A stretch of 55,887 nucleotides of DNA from CALFCE01 sp964411665. Its GTDB lineage: Bacteria > Pseudomonadota > Gammaproteobacteria > Granulosicoccales > Granulosicoccaceae. Below the pieces are notes generated by a model, which saw only the letters and a list, made by a program, of their open reading frames with translations, ran no database searches and was not told the origin of the DNA. Of the stretch, positions 1 through 10,800 are shown piece after piece. Location: the NCBI GenBank assembly GCA_964411665.1, contig CAYPMR010000018.1:1-55887 (forward strand), read 5' to 3'. A program made the translations under genes and the position numbers. Positions within the stretch are counted from its first letter, which is position 1. Each line of letters begins with the position of its first letter.

Positions 1-108
1 CTACTGAGCCGGTTGCACCCGAGATGCCCACTGAGACAGTTGCACCCGAGATGCCCACTGAGACAGTTGCACCCGAGATGCCTACTGAGCCGGTTGCACC
101 CGAGATGC
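1..108 (+). repeat. 27-bp tandem coding repeat, four visible copies
   Basis: Four near-identical 27-bp units lie head to tail (starts about 1, 28, 55 and 82) and probably continue to the left of the window. The units exist in two variants, differing at the codons for E-P-V versus E-T-V and at a C/T change, arranged A-B-B-A. The unit length is a multiple of three, so copy-number change would lengthen or shorten the stalk without breaking the frame. Confidence 0.9.
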
Positions 109-1268
109 CTACTAGCTCATTAACACCCCTATTTCCAGAAACAACCGATACGCCAGCGCCGCGCAATATATCTATCTCAATCTTTTCTGCAAATACCGCT
201 GAGCTTAACTGGACAAGACCGTTCTTCGGTGATGGTATTCAGACCAACGAAATTTTGCGTGATGGAGAGTTGATCGACACAATCCCGGGTGGTGGTAATA
301 GTTATGTCGATACTAACCGTGAACCTTCTCGTGGTTATAGATATGAAATTGTTGCTATCAATCGTTTTGGGCGTGCTTCTGCTGTATTCCTGGACACAGG
401 TTTGAGCGGTTCGATCGCCACAGGCGAACCTGAAGATGAATCAGGCTTGCCAACTGAACTGGCTGCTACGCTCGATAGAACCTTTGATCTACTCAACGCA
501 GAACCGTTTAAAAAAGTGACTGCCTCTGTTTTCAGATTCGATGACCCTGCTGCACTCGGTCTTACGCTACAAAACAGTGAACCAGATCAATTTGTCGACG
601 GGGCCACGCAATTTACCTATAGCTGTCCTGATGGTGGGTCGTGGATAGTAACGCCGTGGGAAGACGAAACAGATACCCACAATATAGAAGCAATAAATTG
701 CTCTATTGGCTCTATTACGCTATCAGGAGGTGGCCAAATTAGTAACGGATTTTCTGACGGCCTCGTTACTCCGTCGCGCATCCTCAACATCGGCACAGTC
801 AGTCTTTCTGATGCACGTGACAATTCGCGCATCGATGCTAGCAGGATGTTTACGAATATCGATTTTGATGGCAGAAGCGGATTCGCCAGTGGTGACAATG
901 TATCAGTTACGCGACCTGACAGTGCTTATCAAGTGCGGGAATACCAGCTTGCAGTCACAAGTGGAGTACCCGAAGATATTTCCCTGAATAGCGAGAACGT
1001 TGTTGGAGCGCTAGCAGGTAGTTCACGAATTCGCGATCGTGAGACAATTTTGCGTGGTGACAATGGTTTCCCTGTTTCAGGTGCTATAGCAATTCTGCAA
1101 TTAAACACCAATAACGAAAGTTACGATATCGATGCCAGCAACGGTAACCCGGACACTTTCACCTTCACAGAAACCAGTGCCGGAGTAACCACCGCTTATG
1201 AGATTGCCTGGTCTTTATCGCGTAATATTGGTGATTTAAATTACTTCTCTTTAGACGTGGGTTTTTAG
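1..1268 (+). CDS. Repeat-containing fibronectin type III-like protein, 5' partial
   Basis: The reading frame is open to the left edge, so the true start and any signal peptide lie outside the window. The visible part opens with four copies of a nine-residue acidic/proline-rich repeat (T-E-P/T-V-A-P-E-M-P), then a short linker, then a domain at about residues 45-130 of the visible frame whose spacing (ELNW, later YRYEIVAINRFGRAS) fits an FN3 fold. The remaining about 280 residues, rich in Ser, Asp and Gly, I do not recognise. Such repeat stalks followed by FN3 are common in exported or surface proteins, so a surface location is inference. The next gene on the same strand is an LruC lipoprotein 277 bp downstream; they may share an envelope role but are not obviously co-transcribed. 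Confidence 0.75.
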   Translation, partial: TEPVAPEMPTETVAPEMPTETVAPEMPTEPVAPEMPTSSLTPLFPETTDTPAPRNISISIFSANTAELNWTRPFFGDGIQTNEILRDGELIDTIPGGGNSYVDTNREPSRGYRYEIVAINRFGRASAVFLDTGLSGSIATGEPEDESGLPTELAATLDRTFDLLNAEPFKKVTASVFRFDDPAALGLTLQNSEPDQFVDGATQFTYSCPDGGSWIVTPWEDETDTHNIEAINCSIGSITLSGGGQISNGFSDGLVTPSRILNIGTVSLSDARDNSRIDASRMFTNIDFDGRSGFASGDNVSVTRPDSAYQVREYQLAVTSGVPEDISLNSENVVGALAGSSRIRDRETILRGDNGFPVSGAIAILQLNTNNESYDIDASNGNPDTFTFTETSAGVTTAYEIAWSLSRNIGDLNYFSLDVGF

Positions 1269-1545
1269 ATTGATGTAAACCACTGACTGTGGTTTGCACA
1301 AACTAATAAAGCAACTGGCATGAGTGAGAAATTCGTGCTGTAGCCCACTATTGTGCAACGCTGTCTATTTAAAAAACCTCTCTCCAGCCTTCCATTCGTG
1401 TGACTTGATTCACACTCTCCATCTGAATTCGGCGAACTATAGCGCCGATAACGTGTTTGATCGCGGGAAGACAACCGTGTCCAAATAATAGCCAGAATGG
1501 CACAAGGCCAGACCTCAAAATAAAACAATAATAATTAGGCAATTT

Positions 1546-4209
1546 ATGTTTAATACAAAAGCGCATACACGACTTACTCTTTGCTCGGTAGTAGTTTTGA
1601 TGGCAGCTTGTAGCGGCGGTGGTGATGGCAGCTCGGCCACTGGATCGAACACTAGCGAAGTACCTGAAATTGGTGCTGCTAACGGTGCAGCAGTAGATAA
1701 TACGGTACAAACTGTAAATACAGAAGAATTGGTAGTACCAGCTCAATTTGACTGGTCAAGTGATAATGAATTCTCGTTGGACCTGACTTTGTTTGATGCA
1801 CAAGGTCAGATCGCTGTTGGTACGGGTGTTACGGTTTATGCGATGCCTGACAGTGCCATGAACGAAGGCAATCGAGAGCCTACAGACGCAGAACTTCTGC
1901 TTGCAGCAAAACTTTTTTCCGGTGTATCTGATGCCAATGGTGAGGTACGGGCAACAATACAGGCACCTGGGCATATTATTAGTGCAAAAAATGTTTTTGT
2001 TAAAACACGTTTATTGGGTGTACCCAGCAACTCGGTTGTTCCACTAACTACGCTTGATGACGGTAGCTGGTCGGCCGCATGGACTTATGGTCCAGCCGGA
2101 CTCAGAACCGAAGCTGCGGACGAAGTCGATCCTGATATGCTGCAAAATGACGGCAATTTCAGTGTGCAAAATCGCAATGCCACCTCCGGCAACTATTACC
2201 TGCAACCCTTTCATAACTACTACCACTGGTTCTATGGCCACATGCCTGCTGCCTGGCAAAGACAGTGTGATATCCAAAACGCTGTAGCGGGAGCACTTTG
2301 TACCTCCAATGTAGAGAAAGAGGAGATCGAAAAGCTGCGTAACATTGTTGTTGAAGGCAGTCAGCCATCTGAAAAATATCTCGATGCGGGTTCATCGGAA
2401 AGTAATCTGGTGTTTAGCAAGAAAGCCAATGTGATCGTCACATTCCTTGATGAAGGAGCTGGGTACCGCAATACATTTGGTTTTTTTACCTACAACTCGA
2501 ATAACGAGCCGACTGATCATTTAACTGTGGATTCAGCAAGAATACTGTTTCCAAATACATCATACAGAAGCAGTGGCGGTTATCTCCGGTCCGGCGACTC
2601 TGTGTCACTGGGTGAGTTTGATCCAGCAAATGGACACGATGCGATGGGTTTTTACCTGGCCGCAGACGGCTGGAACCACAATCGCGGTCAAGGAACTGCT
2701 GGTCAACACTTCTACACACTGGATTCTTTGAATCCAGAAACTGATGTTAATGACCGCAAACATATGCTGCTGATTGCCAATGAGATTGATGAAACTACAA
2801 ACACTCGACGTTTGTGGGTTGCTGTTGAAGATATTCGACTGGATTCAGGCCAAAGTGACAGGGACTACAACGACCTGATCATGCAGATTGACGTTTTCCC
2901 GGCTGACGCTTTGGTTTTTGGTGATCAGATTCCTGATACTACGCAAGACGATGACACTGTAGATGATTTTGACAATGACGGTGTTTTGGCAGCAGACGAT
3001 GTGGATGACGAAGATCCGTTAAGAGCGTTTGAACGTTACTATCCGGGTGAGAAAATCTGGGGCACCTTACTGGCAGAGGATAATTGGCCTGCATTGGGTG
3101 ACTTCGATATGAATGACATGGTGGTTCGATACCGTATCCGCGAAGTTTATGATAGCTCCAAACAAATGAAAGACCTTAATATCCAGTACCGTCTGGAGGC
3201 GCGTGGTGCAGCATTTCATAATGGCTTCGCTGTTTCACTGGGTGAGCAGGTTTTTGCTGACAATATCGAAAGTGCAGAATTAAATGGTAGTCCTGTACAA
3301 CCATTGGTGGATACCTCGGCACTTGCCTATGAAATTTTTGGCGACACCTGGGCGCATACCTTTGAAGGTGATTCAACCTGTTGGACTTTCAATACCATGT
3401 CTGACTGTCCTGCTTACGATAGCACTGAGTTCGAACTAAATCTGACCTTTGCGAATAGTGTTGAACGAGATCAAATACTCAGTGCACCTTATAATCCATT
3501 CCTCTTCGCTTATAAAACACCTGTTGATGTACCGGGATATACGCGAAACAACGCATTAAATTCAGAGCTTTATCTTGAAAACGGTGAAATTAAAGACATA
3601 GAAATTCATCTGCCGTATGAACGACCGACTCAAGGACAAGATTTGACCATGTTCGGCAGCGGTGATGACTCAAGCGACGGTGTAGAACGCTTTTATGTGT
3701 CAACTGAAAATCTGCCATGGGTTATCGACGTACCAGATGCCATAGAGTATCCGGAAGAATTTGTTGACATCTCTGAGGCCTTCCCTACTTTCGCCGGCTG
3801 GGTACAAAGTGGTGGTCAGGAGAACATGGACTGGTATCGTCATGTATCAGATGATGACGCGATGATCTATCAGGGTGGCACTGTAGAAGGTGAGCCTTCA
3901 CTGGGTGCTGCACAAGGAATCGTGGTAAGCGACAATTTTCAAGATCAGCGGTTTATACCATTTAACCTGCAGGTCAGAAACACCACTGGCTCTGCGGTTA
4001 ATTTCGAAGCGTTGGTGGAGAATGTTGCATACTCTTCAATCCCTAATCTGAACTTGCATAATGCGTCAATGGTGACCAGCGACAATGGTGACGGTACTTA
4101 CAATCACCTTTTTAGTGGAACACTGGGCGCTTTTCAGAATATTGTAATGTCTGGTGGGGTGGCTGATCCATTTGGTGACGGCAGCGGATTAACGCTGTTT
4201 GCTGAGTAA
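1546..4209 (+). CDS. LruC domain-containing lipoprotein (DUF4114 plus LruC)
   Basis: An 887-residue predicted outer-membrane or surface lipoprotein. The N-terminus is a lipoprotein signal ending in a lipobox (LMAAC, Cys22) followed by a Ser/Gly-rich linker. Residues of about 295-450 resemble a DUF4114 domain (aromatic/Gly-rich start near 305, ending in the Asp-rich RDYNDLIMQ near 438). An Asp-rich stretch at about 465-490 (DNDGVLAADDVDDED) looks like a thrombospondin-3-type calcium site. From about 495 the motif GDFDMNDMVVRY begins the LruC domain, which runs to the C-terminus. The combination DUF4114 plus LruC is characteristic of large exported proteins of marine Gammaproteobacteria and Bacteroidetes; molecular function is not established. 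Start ATG is the only one in front of the signal peptide. A strong terminator follows. Confidence 0.85.
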   Translation: MFNTKAHTRLTLCSVVVLMAACSGGGDGSSATGSNTSEVPEIGAANGAAVDNTVQTVNTEELVVPAQFDWSSDNEFSLDLTLFDAQGQIAVGTGVTVYAMPDSAMNEGNREPTDAELLLAAKLFSGVSDANGEVRATIQAPGHIISAKNVFVKTRLLGVPSNSVVPLTTLDDGSWSAAWTYGPAGLRTEAADEVDPDMLQNDGNFSVQNRNATSGNYYLQPFHNYYHWFYGHMPAAWQRQCDIQNAVAGALCTSNVEKEEIEKLRNIVVEGSQPSEKYLDAGSSESNLVFSKKANVIVTFLDEGAGYRNTFGFFTYNSNNEPTDHLTVDSARILFPNTSYRSSGGYLRSGDSVSLGEFDPANGHDAMGFYLAADGWNHNRGQGTAGQHFYTLDSLNPETDVNDRKHMLLIANEIDETTNTRRLWVAVEDIRLDSGQSDRDYNDLIMQIDVFPADALVFGDQIPDTTQDDDTVDDFDNDGVLAADDVDDEDPLRAFERYYPGEKIWGTLLAEDNWPALGDFDMNDMVVRYRIREVYDSSKQMKDLNIQYRLEARGAAFHNGFAVSLGEQVFADNIESAELNGSPVQPLVDTSALAYEIFGDTWAHTFEGDSTCWTFNTMSDCPAYDSTEFELNLTFANSVERDQILSAPYNPFLFAYKTPVDVPGYTRNNALNSELYLENGEIKDIEIHLPYERPTQGQDLTMFGSGDDSSDGVERFYVSTENLPWVIDVPDAIEYPEEFVDISEAFPTFAGWVQSGGQENMDWYRHVSDDDAMIYQGGTVEGEPSLGAAQGIVVSDNFQDQRFIPFNLQVRNTTGSAVNFEALVENVAYSSIPNLNLHNASMVTSDNGDGTYNHLFSGTLGAFQNIVMSGGVADPFGDGSGLTLFAE

Positions 4210-4256
4210 TTATTTGTAACCACTTACTGGCAAATAAAATTTGCTAGTACGCAAGA

Positions 4257-4294
4257 GGGGCAGCGACAATTTATCGCTGCCCCTTTTTGTTTTT
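4257..4294 (+). terminator. Rho-independent terminator after the LruC gene
   Basis: A perfect 10-bp GC-rich stem (GGGGCAGCGA, 4257-4266, pairing with 4274-4283) with a 7-nt loop is followed directly by a T-rich run. It sits 48 bp after the LruC stop and just before the convergent TRAP permease gene. The T run is only on the + strand side, so it mainly serves the LruC gene. Confidence 0.9.
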
Positions 4295-4318
4295 AAGCTT
4301 CAGAGAACGTACAAAATT

Positions 4319-6109
4319 TCAGAAAAACGTAATTAACAGCCCTGACGCAATACAAAGTATTTTCTTCCACCAGTTTTTGTAGCCGATCAGCCCGTAGGAA
4401 ACAATAGAGAGTCCAATAGCGATTTTTACAAACATGGCTATTGCCAATACAGGCTCTTGCGCCAATTGAATAATCATTGGGTTGGCAATCATGCCTAGCG
4501 GAATCAAGTACAGACCCACACCCAGCGCCATAGCAGTTAGGGCGACTTTCAACCAGTTCTCGTTAACCATGCCAGCTGAAATAAACACTGCACCGCACAC
4601 GGGTGGCGTGATTGTCGATAGCAGTGCGTACCAAAAGACAAACAGATGCGCTTGCAATGGTTCTAGCCCTAATTGAATCAACGCAGGCCCTGCCACTGAT
4701 ACACAGATGACATAAGCAGCTGTTGTCGGCACTTCCATACCAAGGATCAGGCAGGCCAATGCTGTGAGTAGCAATGATGGCCATAACAAACCGCCAGAGC
4801 CAGACAGAATAAGTGACGTAATTTTTACACCCAAACCTGTTATCGATAAAACACCAATGATGATTGATGCACAGAGAATAATTGATGCAATCAGGGATAC
4901 CTGCTTGCCGGCATTTATACAAACGGATTGAAATCGAACCAGTGTTCTTTGTCTGTCAAAAGTGAGTTTACCGTCGAGCAATAACAGCAATGCAGCGGCT
5001 ACCATCGCAATACAGGCTGCGTATTGTGAGGTAAAACCAGCAGAGAACATGGCCCACAACAACAGGCTAAACGGGATAACAAAGAAACCCGAGGTGATCA
5101 GTACGGCAGAAATCGCCGGTTTTTCACTCTCATCAATCCCTTTCAGATCATAGTGACGGGCATAGGCATTAATCCCTACCCAAACTACCAGGAAAAATAG
5201 CAACGCTGGTAACAAGGCTGCGGACATGATCGCAACATAGGGAACACCGGTTAACTCAACCATGACAAAAGCTCCCGCTCCCATCAGCGGTGGCATGATT
5301 TGACCGCCTGAAGAAGCCACGGCTTCTACAGCAGCGGCTAATCTTTTCGGGTAACCGAGTTTTGTCATTGCAGGTAGCGTAATGGCGCCGGTGGATGCCA
5401 CATTAGCTGAGGCCGAACCCGATATAGAGCCGAACAAGGCAGATGAGATAACGGAAACCTTGGCAGCCCCGCCTTTAAGTCTTCCAGCTGCCGCTGCTGC
5501 GACGTTCATAAAGCCCTTACCTGCTTCACCCGCATTCAGTACAACACCAAATATGACAAAAATGGCCACAATGCCAACAGATATGCCTGTAAGACTGCCC
5601 CAAATACCACCCTCTGCAATCGTTAAGGTGCCCAAAAAGCTCTGTAGTGGTGTGCCTGAATGGCCGAACTCGCCAGGAATATATTGACCGAACAGACCAT
5701 AGGCTAATGCAATGGCAGCAATCAACGGTAATGGCCAGCCTATGGCTCGACGCGCAGTTTCAAGAACAATAGCCAGCAAGCTGATGGCAATCACCATCTG
5801 AAACCGATTGTCCAAAAAACCGTACTGATCGCTAAGCAGGGATTGATTGAAGGCTATCCACAGACAACACAGAACACCAATGGCTGTGAATAAAACACCG
5901 GTAATGCGTGACAGACCCGGCGCGCTGGCAAATACCAATACCCAGGGCAGTGCCAAAGCCATATGAATGGGCCTGGCAATAAGATTAGGCACAAGGCCGT
6001 AGAAGATTAAACCTAAATGGAAAAAGATCGACAAGCCACCGAGTACGATCCAGAGACCATGCGCAGGCGCAACAGAATCCGCCTGCGCAGGTGTCAATGG
6101 ATTTGCCAC
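4319..6109 (-). CDS. TRAP transporter fused permease (DctQM-type, TAXI system)
   Basis: A 596-residue polytopic membrane protein, the permease of a tripartite ATP-independent periplasmic (TRAP) transporter of the TAXI class, in which the small DctQ-like and large DctM-like subunits are fused. Hydrophobic segments occur along the whole length, and the Gly/Ala/Ser-rich signature (GSASANVASTGAITLPAM) lies in the middle at about residues 230-250, as in the DctM family. It begins with a GTG codon 6 nt after the stop of the TAXI binding-protein gene and has no clear Shine-Dalgarno of its own, so it is probably translationally coupled. TRAP systems import organic acids with a sodium gradient; the substrate here is not evident, although the proximity to proline/arginine catabolic genes is suggestive. 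Confidence 0.93.
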   Translation of the reverse strand: MANPLTPAQADSVAPAHGLWIVLGGLSIFFHLGLIFYGLVPNLIARPIHMALALPWVLVFASAPGLSRITGVLFTAIGVLCCLWIAFNQSLLSDQYGFLDNRFQMVIAISLLAIVLETARRAIGWPLPLIAAIALAYGLFGQYIPGEFGHSGTPLQSFLGTLTIAEGGIWGSLTGISVGIVAIFVIFGVVLNAGEAGKGFMNVAAAAAGRLKGGAAKVSVISSALFGSISGSASANVASTGAITLPAMTKLGYPKRLAAAVEAVASSGGQIMPPLMGAGAFVMVELTGVPYVAIMSAALLPALLFFLVVWVGINAYARHYDLKGIDESEKPAISAVLITSGFFVIPFSLLLWAMFSAGFTSQYAACIAMVAAALLLLLDGKLTFDRQRTLVRFQSVCINAGKQVSLIASIILCASIIIGVLSITGLGVKITSLILSGSGGLLWPSLLLTALACLILGMEVPTTAAYVICVSVAGPALIQLGLEPLQAHLFVFWYALLSTITPPVCGAVFISAGMVNENWLKVALTAMALGVGLYLIPLGMIANPMIIQLAQEPVLAIAMFVKIAIGLSIVSYGLIGYKNWWKKILCIASGLLITFF

Positions 6110-6115
6110 GACAAC

Positions 6116-7084
6116 TTATTTTTGATTTTCCGTCAGTGTAAAGCCTGCTTCGGTGTAATACTTAACGGCACCCGGATGTATCTTCCCGCTGATGTTAGCC
6201 ATCAAAGACTCATCGACTCCATTCCACCAGGCAGCGGCTTCGCCCATACCGGCTTTACCTTCCCAGTAGGTTTTGGTTAATGCATAGGCCGCATCGTCGC
6301 TCATCGCAGTGGTGGTAAATGCCGCAACCGGTAATGAGGTTGTCGTGATATCCGATGTCTGTCCTGTATAGGTGCCAGCTGGAATAACCAGTCTGGATCG
6401 CTTTGACTGGGTAATTTGATCATCACTGAGTGATAACACTGTCACGCCAGTGGAAGCAGCTGCTTCGATGACATTCGGTGCAGGATAGGAACCGGCTGTA
6501 ACGAACCCGTCAATCTGTCCGTTCTTTAAAGCAGGTACTGCGTTCGAGAGTTCTACCTCCGCCAGTTTTACCTTGCCTTCCAAACCAAACAGTTTCAGAT
6601 ACTTCTCACCTTCTCTGGCGCCAAAAGAACCTTTGCCTAATAAAATGGTTTTACCTTCCATGTCGGCAAAATCATTTATGCCACTATCGGCTGCAACGAC
6701 AAAGTGCATGGTTAACGAGGGGATGGGAAACAGGGCTCTTATTTCATCGAATTTGGGATCGCTTTTTCCTTCGAACATAGCTTTGCCGCCCTGTGCGAGT
6801 TTTACCAGCACAGGAGGTGTTGTAAACACGTAATCGCCACCGCGTGCCTTGACCTCCATAACGTTCTGTACCGAACCCTGACTCTCCTCAACAGTCACGA
6901 TGATGTCACCATCGGAACCTGATTTCATGGCTTCGGAAATCTGAACGCCCATTTGATAATACGAGGATGTCGTTTTAGCTGATTTGTAGGTAATGCGCGT
7001 TTGCGCGTTGGATAATCCAGTGACAGCCAGACATACTACGATTACTGCCAAAATGCCTAACTTCTTTCCAGGCAGATTTTTCAT
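6116..7084 (-). CDS. TAXI family TRAP transporter solute-binding protein
   Basis: A 322-residue periplasmic binding protein with a Sec signal peptide (positively charged start, hydrophobic core, cleavage near LSNAQ at about residue 28). Downstream, ITYKSAKTTSSYYQMGVQIS and the LGKGSFGAREG loop match the TAXI (TRAP-associated extracytoplasmic immunogenic) family. A strong ribosome binding site (AGGAGG, 9 nt before the ATG) fixes the start. It is first in a two-gene unit with the fused permease, and lies 165 bp downstream of an Lrp-type regulator gene on the same strand, which may or may not be co-transcribed. TAXI proteins are known to bind small carboxylates or amino acids such as glutamate; the ligand here is not inferable. 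Confidence 0.94.
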   Translation of the reverse strand: MKNLPGKKLGILAVIVVCLAVTGLSNAQTRITYKSAKTTSSYYQMGVQISEAMKSGSDGDIIVTVEESQGSVQNVMEVKARGGDYVFTTPPVLVKLAQGGKAMFEGKSDPKFDEIRALFPIPSLTMHFVVAADSGINDFADMEGKTILLGKGSFGAREGEKYLKLFGLEGKVKLAEVELSNAVPALKNGQIDGFVTAGSYPAPNVIEAAASTGVTVLSLSDDQITQSKRSRLVIPAGTYTGQTSDITTTSLPVAAFTTTAMSDDAAYALTKTYWEGKAGMGEAAAWWNGVDESLMANISGKIHPGAVKYYTEAGFTLTENQK

Positions 7085-7249
7085 TTTGATTTCCTCCTGT
7101 TTGATATTTATTCTCAGTCTTCCGATGCCTATCCTATCTGTTAGTCACGGTCTGTGTAAAATGCGAATATTCGAGCATCTAAGCACATTTACTCCTTAAC
7201 AACGTAAAAAAGTAGATCGTCAGATCATCGCTTCCTTTGAAACGCTCAA

Positions 7250-7720
7250 CTATAGACCGTTTTCTTTGATCGATTCCATGGTGACATTGGTTGAAGTATT
7301 TGCTACATGCGGTAGTGCAGAAATCTTCTCGCCCAGAACACGTCTATAGTCGGCAATATTAGATGTGCGGACTTTTAAAAGATAATCGAAGCGACCTGCG
7401 ATCATGTGGCATTCCTCGATCTCAGGTAACTTTTGAACGGTTTTGTTAAACGCTTGTAGTGCCTTTTCTGTTGTATCGTGCAATTTAACTTCAACAAATG
7501 CTACGTAACTCATATCCAATTTCTTTGGATTAAGAACTGCTCGAAATCCAAGAATATATTCTTCGCTGATCAACCTTTTGAGGCGGACCGTGCAAGGTGT
7601 TTTGGACATTCCAAGAATTTTTGCGAGCTCCGTCACCGGCATTCGTCCATGGGTTGCCAGTACATCGATTATTTTTTGATCTAAATGGTCAATATGACCT
7701 TTTTGCAGAGTTTTATTCAT
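7250..7720 (-). CDS. Lrp/AsnC family regulator, probable putA activator (PutR-like)
   Basis: A 156-residue Lrp/AsnC regulator. An N-terminal winged helix-turn-helix at about residues 10-60 (LDQKIIDVLATHGRMPVTEL, then the recognition helix around SKTPCTVRLKRL) is followed by a RAM-type ligand domain (AGRFDYLLKVRT). The frame is open 30 codons further upstream, but homologues begin near the ATG chosen here (MNKTLQKGHIDHLDQ). It is divergent from putA with 116 bp between the two starts. In Alphaproteobacteria and others, an Lrp-type PutR next to putA activates it in response to proline; since the PutA here lacks a DNA-binding domain, this gene is the natural candidate for its regulator (inference from layout). 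Confidence 0.9.
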   Translation of the reverse strand: MNKTLQKGHIDHLDQKIIDVLATHGRMPVTELAKILGMSKTPCTVRLKRLISEEYILGFRAVLNPKKLDMSYVAFVEVKLHDTTEKALQAFNKTVQKLPEIEECHMIAGRFDYLLKVRTSNIADYRRVLGEKISALPHVANTSTNVTMESIKENGL

Positions 7721-7836
7721 ACAAATAACCATTTTGACGTGAAATACAGGCTCTAAAGTACAAGATGAAACCATATTAAGGAATAAAGACTTGTAACACA
7801 ATGCTAGCATTTCCTCAACAGGAATGAGGATGTGTG

Positions 7837-10800
7837 ATGAGCAAGCTATCGGAAATCAGGGCCATGATGCGAAGCGGGTATATGGCATCCGAACGAACAG
7901 TCCTGGAGAGCCTGGTGAACACGCATGGATTGGATAGCGCTGCAAGAGCGAGCATTTCAATCGATGCGGTATCACTGATTGAGAGAATCCGTAGAATCGG
8001 TAAGCCCTACTTAATGGAAGCATTTCTCGCAGAGTATGGGCTATCAACTAGTGAAGGCGTTGCATTGATGTGTCTTGCAGAGGCCTTGTTGCGGGTGCCT
8101 GATGATCAAACCATTGACGAATTAATTGAAGACAAAATTGCTCCATCGTCCTGGAGTGAGCATCTTGGCCAGTCAAGCTCCCCGCTTGTCAATGCTTCTA
8201 CCTGGGCTTTAATGTTGACTGGTAAAGTGCTAAGAGGAGCATCAACAGAGGGAGTAGCCGATACCTTGCAGGGAGCAGTGCGACGAGTAGGAGAGCCTGT
8301 TATTCGTTCCGCTGTCAAACGTGCTATGAAGGAAATGGGGTATCAGTTCGTTCTTGGACGTGATATTAAAGAGGCAATAAAGCGTGGCAAGTCACAGGAG
8401 AAGAATGGCTACACTTTCTCTTACGATATGCTTGGAGAGGCCGCACTTACAGCAAATGATGCGGCCGGATTTTACAAAAGCTATACCAATGCAATTAATA
8501 CTCTTTCAAAACATTGCGTGTCTGGCAACAGTAGCGAAAACCCGGGTATCTCAATTAAGCTCTCTGCTCTGCATCCAAGGTATGAAGTCAGTCAAAGAGA
8601 AAGAGTACTGCATGAACTGGTACCACAAGTTAAGAAACTTGCGATATTGGCCAAAAATGCGGATATGGGTTTCAATATTGATGCTGAAGAAGCGGACAGA
8701 CTTGATCTATCACTAGATGTCGTTGAGGCTGTTTTACGTGCACCAGAGCTCGCTGGTTGGGATGGTTTTGGTGTTGTCGTTCAGGCCTACGGAAAAAGAG
8801 CTTCGTTAACCATTGATTGGCTTTATGAATTAGCCGATGAACTTGATCGAACCATCATGGTGCGATTGGTAAAGGGGGCCTATTGGGATACAGAAATTAA
8901 GCAGGCTCAAGTCGACGGGGTAAAAGATTTTCCTGTCTTCACTACCAAAGCAGCCACGGACGTTTCCTACATTTGCTGCGCCCGCAAGTTGCTTGATTAT
9001 TCGGATCGGATTTATCCTCAATTCGCTACGCATAATGCTCATACAGTCTGTGCCATAATTCATATGGCACAGCGCGATCAATCTTACGAATTCCAGCGTT
9101 TACATGGTATGGGAGAAGCGCTTCACGACATCGTGCTTTTCAAAGGAAACTCTCGTTGCCGTATTTACGCACCTGTCGGCGCTCATCATGATTTATTGGC
9201 GTACCTGGTCCGACGACTACTCGAAAACGGAGCTAACTCCTCTTTCGTTAATCAGATTGTAGATACTGAGGTTAATCCAGCTGAGATAGCGGCAGACCCG
9301 TTTGAAATACTTCAATCGCAATGGCCAGTAGAAAACTCCATCGTGGTGCGCCCGAACGATATTTATCAGCCGGAGCGACGTAATTCTCATGGTTGGAATT
9401 TGCGAAACTACGAAGATCTAGAAAGATTGTCTTTTGAACGAGCTTTATTCGAAAATAACCATTGGGTTGTAAGGCCGATACTTGCGGGAAACACTGGGTC
9501 GGTTAGACCGCTTCCTGTCTACAGCCCCAGTAAGCCGGATAAACGTATCGGCTACGTCAGCAAGGCAACAGAGCCGCAAGTTGATCAGGCAATAAAAGCT
9601 GCACAGCCTTGGTCAGCTACATCTGCAGAAGAGCGTTGCAGAATTCTTAATAAAGCAGCCGATCTCTACGAGGCGAATACAGGAGAACTTTTTGCGGTTT
9701 TGTCGCTTGAAGCGGGCAAGACCTTGCCTGATGCGATTGATGAAGTAAGAGAGGCTGTCGATTTTCTAAGATTCTATGCTGCTGAAGCGACACGCCTCGC
9801 TGATGAACCAGCCCGGGGAATTATCACCTGCATATCGCCATGGAACTTCCCTCTAGCAATCTTTACCGGGCAAATAGCCGCAAGTTTGGCTGCAGGAAAC
9901 GGCGTATTGGCAAAACCAGCTGATCCCACACCGATCATTGCATCCATTGGTGTACGCCTGTTGCTTGAAGCAGGTGTGCCTAAAAATGCCCTCCAGCTAT
10001 TGCCCGGCAGAGGATCTGTTGTTGGTGCAAAGCTTACCTCCAGTCGTCAGATTAACGGTATCTGTTTTACAGGTTCGACAATGGTCGCTCAGACGATTTA
10101 CCAAACGTCGTCGAGATTTATGGAGCCTGATTCAACCTTTATCGCTGAAACTGGTGGTCTTAATACCATGATTGTGGACTCTACGGCTCTGCCTGAACAG
10201 GCGATACAAGACATCGTTGATTCCGCCTTTAGATCCAGTGGTCAACGCTGCTCTGCTCTGCGGTTGCTTTACTTGCAGAAGGACATTGCCGACGAGTTCA
10301 TGACCATGCTTTTTGGTACGATGGATGAGCTTGAGATTTCTGAACCCTGGGATGTATCTTCAGACGTAGGACCCATAATTAACCAAAGCGCATACCGGGA
10401 GATCAATGAGTATGTAAAAAAAGCGAAACTAAGCGGCAAGTTGCTAAAACAGCTTGATGTCCCTGACACTGGTTTCTTTGTTGGCCCAAGTGTAATCAAA
10501 GTGGATGGTGTTTTATCGTTGGAGCGTGAAATATTTGGTCCAGTTCTTCACATCACAACATTTGATGCTTCACAGATCGACACAATTATAGGCGACATAA
10601 ACGCAAGTGGGTATGGTCTGACTTTCGGTTTACATACGCGTATCGATGATCGTGTTGAGCACATCACTTCTCGTCTCAATGTTGGCAACATTTATGTGAA
10701 CCGGAATCAGATCGGTGCGGTGGTCGGGTCCCAACCGTTCGGTGGAGAAGGAATGTCCGGAACGGGACCTAAAGCTGGCGGACCACACTATGTTTCTCGT

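Noticed and set aside
1..108. CRISPR array
   Set aside because: Units are contiguous with no spacers and encode an in-frame peptide repeat.
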